Of a stretch of 24,028 nt of DNA, positions 18,501 to 24,028 are shown piece after piece (the stretch's first letter is position 1; each line of letters begins with the position of its first letter). The translations under genes were made by a program, and so were the position numbers. The notes under the pieces were generated by a model. The model had not been told where the DNA came from, searched no databases, and saw only the letters and a list, made by a program, of their open reading frames with translations. Source of the stretch: Plicaturopsis crispa FD-325 SS-3 (lineage: Eukaryota > Basidiomycota > Agaricomycetes > Amylocorticiales > Amylocorticiaceae). The DNA lies in contig KN832559.1 in assembly GCA_000827205.1 (NCBI GenBank), positions 1,717,794-1,741,821 on the forward strand, given 5' to 3'.

Positions 18501-19540
18501 GTGGTGGTGGGGGAAGACGACGACGACGAGGAAGTCGAAAACCAACAGCGACGACGCGTTGGTTTCGATTTGAAACTCCGCCGGCTTTCGCCGCGCAGAG
18601 CGCCACAAAGTCGGAAACGACTTTTGGGGACTTCAAATGAGCGAATTAAAATAAGGTAAAATCAGATTCGGGTTCGCCGACCTTGAAATGCTTAGGAACA
18701 AATCAATCGATTTTTTATGATGCGATACGGTGAGGAAAGAAAAGAAATACACTGAATTTGAGCCACTTTGGGCACTTTTGAGTCTCGATTTGTCGATTTG
18801 AAGGGTACCCCCTCGTCTTTGCGTCTCGAAAAAATCAGATTCGAGTTCCCCGACCCAAAAAACCCCCAGAACGATTTTCTTGAGATGTCCGAATGGGTGT
18901 GCCCATCGCAGTGCCCAAAAGTGACCTCAAGTCGAACATTGAATTCGAGCTGGAATGCTTGACTGGATGGCTCTTAAGGTCATTTTCAGCGACAGTGATG
19001 GGCACACTCGCTCGGACACCTGAAGAAAATGGGTCTGGGGGTTTTTTGGGTCGGGGAATCCGAATCTGATTTTTTCGAGGCCTGAAAATGAGGGGGTACG
19101 CACCAAATCAACGATTCGACGCTACAAAGTGCTCAAACTGCCGCAAAATCGATGTATTTCTTTTACCTACTCACAGAATCGCGTTGGAAATAATCGACGG
19201 ATTTGATCCTAGGCATTTCAATGCTTGCGAATCCGAATCTGATTTTTTCCAATTTTATTTCGCCCATCCGAACTCACCAAAAGTCGTTTTCGACTTTGCG
19301 GCGCTCTGCGCGGCGAAAGCCGGCGGAGTTTCAAATCCAAACCAACGCGTCGTCGCTGTTGGTTTTCGACTTCCTCGTCGTCCTCGTCGTCCCCCACGTC
19401 CTCAATCCGCGCAACGGCGCCGACCCACCCCCTGCAAACTCGCAGGGGGTGCCGTTTTGTTGTTTTCTCCAACTTGTGAGTTCTTGTTTCGATTTTAACC
19501 GTTAACAAACACGCTAACGAGCAATTTGCAGCCCTAATCG
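18360..19540. repeat. Large imperfect palindrome, arms of ~570 bp
   Basis: The left arm (about 18360-18931) and right arm (about 18973-19540) match in inverted orientation almost throughout, separated by ~40 bp. Shared blocks include the hairpin CACCCCCTGC..GCAGGGGGTG, GAGGAAGTCGAAAACCAACA, GGCTTTCGCCGCGCAGAGCG, GAAAAAATCAGATTCG, CCGACCCAAAAAACCCCCAG and GTGTGCCCATC. Identity looks high but not perfect, with scattered substitutions and small indels. Open frames inside are short and mirrored, so I see no gene. Such a palindrome could form a hairpin RNA if transcribed. Confidence 0.92.
19426..19451 (-). repeat. Third copy of the 26-nt CACCCCCTGC hairpin, inverted
   Basis: A perfect 10-bp stem, 19426-19435 with 19442-19451, closes a 6-nt loop AAACTC. 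This is the reverse complement of the GAGTTT loop at 18462-18467, as expected for the opposite arm of the palindrome. Confidence 0.9.
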
Positions 19541-20589
19541 CTTCACCGCCCCATCCCCATCACCCTCACCCTGCTCGCGACTCGCCTCCACGCTGCGCGC
19601 CTCCACGCGACACGCCTCCACGCCGCCTGCGACACGCCAATGCGGCCTTCCCAGGTGCCTGCGCATCCCAGCCCCGCCCAGCGGTCGCGGCGTGTCTAAT
19701 CACGCCAGCGCAGCACCAGAGGCGACGCGCACGCGCAAACGGCGCACGCACGCCATGGCCCCAGCCACGAACACCACGGACGCCCACCGCCAGCGCAACG
19801 TCAGAGGCGGCGCGCACGCGCAAAACGGCGTCGTCGCGCCATGGCCCCAACCACGGACGGCCACGCCAGCGCAGAACCATGCGCGAACGCCTGACCGGGA
19901 GGCGGGGGCAGTGAGGTTGCAAGGGCGGCGAGGCGGCAAGGGCGGCAACGAGGAGGGCGGCAACGAGGCAACAAGGAGGGCGGCAACGAGGAGGGCGGCG
20001 ACAAGCACACCGACGGCGGCGAGCCCACCGACGCGACAAGCGCAAAGGCGGCGACGGCCCACCGACGCGACAAGCGCAACGGCGGCGACGAGCGCAACGG
20101 CGGCGACAAGCGCAGGCGGCGACGAGCGCAACGGCGGCAACGAGCGCAACGGCGGCAACGAGCGCAGGCGGCAACGAGCGCAATGGCGGCGACGAGCACA
20201 CGAGCCCGTGTGCAGCAAAAGGGTTGCGACAAGGAACGGCGCCACGGCAACCCCGTGTGCGTCGTCCGTGTCGCGCTCCACGTCGTCGCCGGCCTGCAGC
20301 GTCACCCACCACCGTCGTGCATCACGTCGCCGCTTCCGTCACCCTCGAATCCGTCAACGCGCACCGCTGCCAACCGGCGCGTCGCGCATTCTACACCCCG
20401 ATCTCGCGCACTCTCGTATTACACTAGCATATCTTTTTTTCTTCATCTTTTCACTATTCTCTTCCATGCACAATCATGTAGTCTTATAAATTGGATCCGA
20501 ATGCCATTAAATTCTTTGAGGTACAAAAATTCGAGCCCATGGGAAGAATGGAAAAGCGAGCATTCACGAAGGTTTGAGGAAGGCGGCCA
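19541..20589. repeat. Interior of the foldback-like element, right arm: GC-rich tandem repeats
   Basis: Two tandem arrays are visible. At 19701-19880 a unit of about 85 bp occurs just over twice, marked by CGCCAGCGCA, GCGCACGCGCAAA and CGCCATGGCCCCA. At about 19980-20200 an 18/15-bp minisatellite is built on CGACGAGCGCAACGGCGG. Open frames on both strands (up to 265 codons) are repeat-derived Ala/Arg/Thr sequence without a domain. Bases 20400-20590 are AT-richer and unremarkable. Confidence 0.7.
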
Positions 20590-21035
20590 AAAATAGATTT
20601 TGTGAGCCTCGAGGCACGACGGCGGCGATACAAAATCGACGCCAGGCAATGTCGGAGCCAGGTGAGGCCGCGTGGGAGTGGAGGGACAAGCTCCGAAGAC
20701 TTTGCGTTGATACTGAACGCCCGAAATTTTATCCGAGCAATGTGGGAAGCCTCGAGGCCCAGTCATTGGGTCCGAGGCAGGTGCACGACCGGTACAGGAA
20801 GCCCAGGGCCCGGAAAAATTTCAGCTGCATGATTAGTCAGCATTGAGGTGAATCCGAAAACCTGCCAAACCTGCAGGCATATAGGATTGCAGCAGTGCAT
20901 TATGATACAGACAGTAACTTACTGGACAGTAACTTGCTGGTAAAATTGCAATTCGCATTTACAGTAAGTACTGTACTACATTACAAAACGATTACAAGGA
21001 CGCCTGGTTGAAACCCTGTGATCAACTGCATCAGC
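20590..21035 (-). repeat. Right inverted end of the foldback-like element
   Basis: This is the reverse-orientation counterpart of 16680-17000. It includes GTGAGCCTCGAGGCACG near 20601, GCATTATGATACAGACAG near 20897, the 24-bp identical block at 20937-20960 and GTTGAAAC near 21008. The outer limit is approximate. Confidence 0.65.
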
Positions 21036-21139
21036 ACAAACAATCTCAATAAAAGTAACTAAAACCACAACCGACGTACAATTTATCCCCGAGCTGTTTC
21101 TTCCACAGCTCGCCCTTGCTCGTGTCCTCAAAACACCCT

Positions 21140-21806
21140 TCATGCTGTCCAGAACACATCGAGGCTAGTCTTGAGGAACACCAGGGTGCACGCTCGATCT
21201 GCACAGTAATGCGCACACGTCCGTCGTGGATCTTGGCTGCCTCGAAAAAGTTGATTGCAACCGTCGCAGATACAGCCGACCACTTTCGCCTCTTCCTGAG
21301 TTTTTGGGTGGCGTACACTCGATTCCGTAGTGTCTAGTTAACAGTGTCAGGTGTGAGAGAGGCCGTAACATGTTGACTTGACTTACCAGAGACCACGTCG
21401 TTTTTCAGGCCGGCCCGGCGTGAGCTCCCTCGGACAGCTTTCGATTTCAGGATTTGCAGCCGTCTTCAGCGGTCTCTGTAGCCTATCCGTCAATAAAAGC
21501 AACGGAAAATCAAAAGAGCACATACTAGCCTGCACCCACGAGGTGGCAGGTGCTTCTGCAGGCGCAAGACGGTATGCTGCAGCTGCTCCTGCGTGCACCG
21601 TGGCACGCTGAATGTGAGCTTCGCGAGGATCTGCACAAGCAGCACGGACGACGTCAGTGCGGTGCCACAAGTGTACCCATAGAAACTACTACTTAACTTG
21701 TGTTCCTTCCATGTCTCACCAAAGATACCTGGAATGGGAGATTTTGGTGGTACGAGCAGTTAAATAGAGATGCAAACAGTCTACTTACCTTGGTCAGGAA
21801 ATCCAT
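21140..21806 (-). CDS. Candidate four-exon gene for a 140-aa Cys/His-rich protein
   Basis: Exons on the minus strand: 21806-21789 (ATG, MDFLTK), 21685-21526, 21437-21387 and 21333-21140. Introns of 103, 88 and 53 nt have GTAAGT, GTATGT and GTAAGT donors and TAG, AAAG and TAG acceptors. The exons join in frame to 423 nt. The last exon encodes C97-x-C99-x2-C102-x13-C116-x-H118-x-C120-x4-C125, which resembles a zinc-binding fold, then a hydrophobic tail ending FWTA. I do not recognise the family. The last junction and the Cys-rich exon are the strongest parts. The first two junctions are less sure; a 9-nt microexon or other start is possible. A perfect hairpin lies 38 bp upstream of the ATG. The gene sits between the foldback-like element and the satellite, so it could be transposon-derived. 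Confidence 0.4.
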
Positions 21807-21844
21807 GTTGATGGTTGAGAGCAAGAGACAACGAACAAAAAAAG

Positions 21845-21888
21845 GAGCGTGGGAACCAGTGCAAAGCGCTGCACTGGTTCCCACGCTC
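21845..21888. promoter_or_regulatory. Perfect 19-bp inverted repeat with 6-nt spacer
   Basis: GAGCGTGGGAACCAGTGCA at 21845-21863 is followed, after AAGCGC, by its exact reverse complement at 21870-21888. On the minus strand it ends 38 bp before the start codon of the candidate Cys-rich gene (21806). It could be a binding site for a dimeric regulator or a hairpin in the 5' leader. Perfect pairing over 19 bp is far beyond chance expectation. Confidence 0.9.
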
Positions 21889-22199
21889 AGAACTTTCGCG
21901 TCGATTTCTCTAAGTCTTTTCCTTGTCCGCGCAGTCCATGATCCACCGCGCACGATGAGCCTCGCGCATCTCGGCGCCAACAGCACACCGCACACCGACC
22001 GCAATGCACCGCAGGTGATGAGCACGACCCACGGAGTCCCGCAGGAATTCGTGCGGTTGGCTGGCATGCATAAGGGCCCCAGGTACGCCGACTTAGTTTT
22101 CACAATCTAGCTAATTCTAACGTGTTTGATACCCCACACCCCAACTGCGCCCATCGACCTCACTGCTCGCATGCATGCCGTCTCGCGCGTGCTGTGAGC
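21889..22199. other. Spacer, no confident gene
   Basis: Frames of 136 codons on both strands (21693-22103 minus, 21700-22110 plus) overlap each other and the candidate gene; neither has a recognisable domain. The interval would include the candidate gene's promoter. Confidence 0.35.
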
Positions 22200-23880
22200 C
22201 TGTGCACACCACATGACGACGACGATACGAGACGCCAGTTGGCGTCTTGTTTGCACCGCTTCATGCGCCGCCGCCGCCGTCCCTCCCCCCGCGCTCGTGC
22301 GCACATGCACTTAGGCCGCCACCCTCAGCATACGACCACGGGCGCGCCGTCTTGCGCGCACACGCTAGACAGCACGCCGTCACCGCCTTCCCTCCCGCCG
22401 TGCTCCTTGCGCGGATCCGCGCAGATTGCTACCCTCTGCACACCACCACGGCCCGCTATCTCGCACGCGAGACAACGACGACGAAACGAGACGCCGGCTG
22501 GCGTCTCGTCGTCGTCGCTTTCCCCCCGTCCGCCGCCTTCCTCCAACCCGTCATCTCGCGCGCGCTGTGAACCCGTGCGCGCGAGACGACGCGGCACTCC
22601 ACCCGCCTCCGCCTTCCTTGCCGCCCTCCGCACACCACCATGGGCCCAGTGTCTCGCACGCGCTGCGAGCCCCTGCACGCGAGACAACGACGACAAAACG
22701 AGACGCCAGTGGGCGTCTCGTCGTCGTCGCTTTCCCCCTGCCGCCGCCGCCTCCTCCACCCTCGACACACCACGACGGGCCCGTTGTCTCGCGCGCGCAG
22801 TGAGCCCCTGCACTCGAGACGGCAACGACGAAACGAGACGCCAGCAGGCGTCTCGTCGTTGTCGTTGTCGCTTTCCGCCGCCGCCACTGCCTTCCTCCAC
22901 CCTCAACACACCACGACGAGCCTGTTGTCTCGCGCGTGCATTGAACCCGTGCACGCGAGACGACGACGACAAAACGAGACGCCAGCCGGCGTCCCGTCGT
23001 CGCTTTTCCCGCCGCCGCCGCCGCCTCCCTCCTCAACACACCACGACGGGCCCGCCGTCTCGCGGGCCCACACCACGACGGGCCCGCCGTCTCGCGGGCC
23101 CACATCACAGCGCGCGCGAGACGGCGACGACGAAACGAGACGCCAGGAGGCGTCTCGTCGTGGTCCCTCCACCCGCCGTTGCCGCCGCCGCCACCTTCCT
23201 CCGCCCTTAACACACCACCGCGGGCCCAGTGTCTCGCGCGCACTGTGAGCCAGTGCACGCGAGACGACGACGACGAAACGAGACGCCAGCAGGCGTCTCG
23301 TCGTCGTCGCTTTCCCCCTGCCGCCGCCGCCTCCTCCACCCTCGACACACCACAACGGGCCCGTCGTCTCGCGCGCGCAGTGAGCCCATGCACGCGAGAC
23401 GGCGACGACGAAACAAGACGCCAGGAGGTGTCTCGTCGTCATCACTCCACCCGCCGCCGCCGCCTTCCACACCACCACAGGCGTGCTGTCTTGCGCGCAC
23501 TCCACCTGCCGCCGCCTTCCTCGCCGCCCTCAGCACACCACCACGGGCCCGGCGTCTCGCGCGCACTGTGAGCCAGTGCACGTGAGACGGCTACGACGAA
23601 ACGAGACGCCAGGCGGCGTCTCGTCCTCGTCACTCCACCTGCCGCCGCCTTCCTTCCCGACGCGCTCCTGCGCAACTGCACCCAGGCAGCCGCCATCAGC
23701 GTACAGCCACAGGCCCGCCGTCTCGTGCTTGCACACGAGACGACACACCGCCGCGCTCTCGCGCGAGCATATCCGGACTCGCCACACTCAGCGCACCATC
23801 TCACGTGCGCACGCGAGACGACGACGACGGAACGGAACACCAGCCAGTGTTTTGTTGGTGTTGCTTTACTACACACCACG
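22200..23880. repeat. GC-rich satellite of about ten hairpin units
   Basis: A core hairpin recurs at about 22224, 22473, 22686, 22822, 22961, 23120, 23264, 23400, 23589 and 23817. In the best copies ACGAGACGCC pairs with GGCGTCTCGT, then, past a conserved AA bulge, CGACGACG pairs with CGTCGTCG, giving an 18-bp stem closed by a 4-nt loop. Central units are about 135-160 bp apart. Each also carries a flanking GTCTCGCG..CGCGAGAC pair and a CCGCCGCC..CACACCAC stretch. First and last copies are degenerate. Open frames on both strands (up to 362 codons) have Arg/Pro/Ser/Thr-rich repeat composition and I do not consider them genes. Position relative to a telomere or centromere is unknown; no TTAGGG array is present. 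Confidence 0.93.
23039..23102. repeat. Exact 32-bp tandem duplication within the satellite
   Basis: The unit beginning CACCACGACGGGCCCG occurs at 23039-23070 and 23071-23102 without a difference. It explains why the interval between the fifth and sixth satellite hairpins is longer than between their neighbours. It is probably recent slippage or unequal exchange. Confidence 0.95.
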
Positions 23881-24028
23881 GGCTGCCCCTCCTCCCCCCC
23901 TCCGATGTCTTCTCCTTGCTTCATGTATTTTTGCTATCCTATTTCCCCTTCCTATTTACCCTACGTATGTACATTTTTGTCGGATTAGATCTAGATAGCA
24001 CTGTGCAATTGATATCAACTTTGTGCAA
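23881..24028. other. AT-rich end of window, no feature
   Basis: Composition changes sharply from GC-rich satellite to CT- and AT-rich single-copy-looking sequence. No reading frame, repeat or RNA gene is evident. Confidence 0.5.

Larger units (their letters stand above)
16680..21035. mobile_element. Foldback-like element with inverted ends and a central palindrome
   Basis: The two ends match in inverted orientation. A 24-bp identical stretch, AAATGCGAATTGCAATT.. at 16764-16787, appears reversed at 20937-20960. Related blocks include GTTACTGG / CTGTCTG..ATAATGC, a GTTGAAAC stretch near the outer ends, and GTGCCTCGAGGCTCAC near 16956 and 20600. Between them lies a second, larger inverted repeat (about 18360-18931 with 18973-19540). 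Both palindromes are centred near 18.9 kb, suggesting one long foldback structure whose intermediate parts (17000-18360 and 19540-20590) have diverged. No transposase is recognisable, so any mobility would be non-autonomous. Target-site duplications were not found because the exact ends are unclear. Confidence 0.55.

Noticed and set aside
19566-20489. Alanine/arginine-rich 248-265 codon frames
   Set aside because: Derived from 85-bp and 18-bp tandem repeats; open in several frames on both strands.
21046-21318. 90-codon minus frame covering the same DNA as the Cys-rich exon
   Set aside because: It is longer but does not connect in phase to upstream exons; the alternative frame gives regular Cys/His spacing and consistent junctions.
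22122-23571. Frames of 100-362 codons across the terminal GC-rich region
   Set aside because: They follow the satellite unit in all frames on both strands and have Arg/Pro/Ser repeats with no start context or introns; a repeat artefact.
22200-23880. CRISPR-like array, because of regularly spaced palindromic repeats
   Set aside because: Spacers between hairpins are themselves repeats, spacing is 135-250 bp, and the window is eukaryotic with introns.
22100-24028. Telomere or subtelomere
   Set aside because: No TTAGGG/CCCTAA repeats are present; chromosomal position cannot be inferred.

Overview
The window looks like nuclear DNA from a filamentous basidiomycete, probably an agaricomycete. The evidence is a velvet-family regulator of the basidiomycete sequence type, a patatin/NB-ARC/TPR NOD-like receptor cut by short 49-60 nt introns, a Ty1/copia element, and GC-rich intergenic DNA full of repeats. 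Two genes are secure. Everything else is repeat DNA or weak, mostly spliced, candidate genes. All calls come from reading the sequence; no database search was possible.

Layout. 1-379: the end of a diverged copia LTR. 380-1977: no gene seen. 1978-4948 (minus): a five-exon velvet regulator of about 745 aa with a Pro/Gln/His-rich tail. 4949-5967: its upstream region. 5968-8740: weak gene candidates, including a ~0.45 kb tandem duplication (6208-7190) whose two copies keep similar peptides and end at the same stop position; copy 1 is broken. 8902-13610 (plus): a seven-exon, 1458-aa NLR-like protein with an N-terminal patatin domain whose usual catalytic Ser is Gly, an NB-ARC ATPase, and 16 tandem 42-residue TPRs. 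13611-14550: AT-rich 3' flank with a diverged duplication and a tRNA-like Pol III remnant. 14551-16354 (minus): a 5'-truncated, frameshifted copia element with its 3' LTR. 16355-21035: an AT-rich junction, then a ~4.3 kb foldback-like structure with inverted ends and a ~1.2 kb central imperfect palindrome. 21140-21806 (minus): a candidate four-exon gene for a 140-aa Cys/His-rich protein, with a perfect 19-bp hairpin just before its start. 22200-23880: a GC-rich satellite of about ten hairpin units.

How the parts relate. The velvet gene (development and secondary-metabolism control) and the NLR (probable non-self sensing or regulated cell death) show no sign of acting together. The NLR sits next to transposon- and satellite-rich DNA, the kind of setting in which such repeat-containing receptors diversify. 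Its GC-rich 5' end differs in composition from its AT-richer remainder, which suggests a mosaic history. The least explained features are the foldback structure, the hairpin satellite, the Cys-rich candidate gene and the tandemly duplicated small gene.
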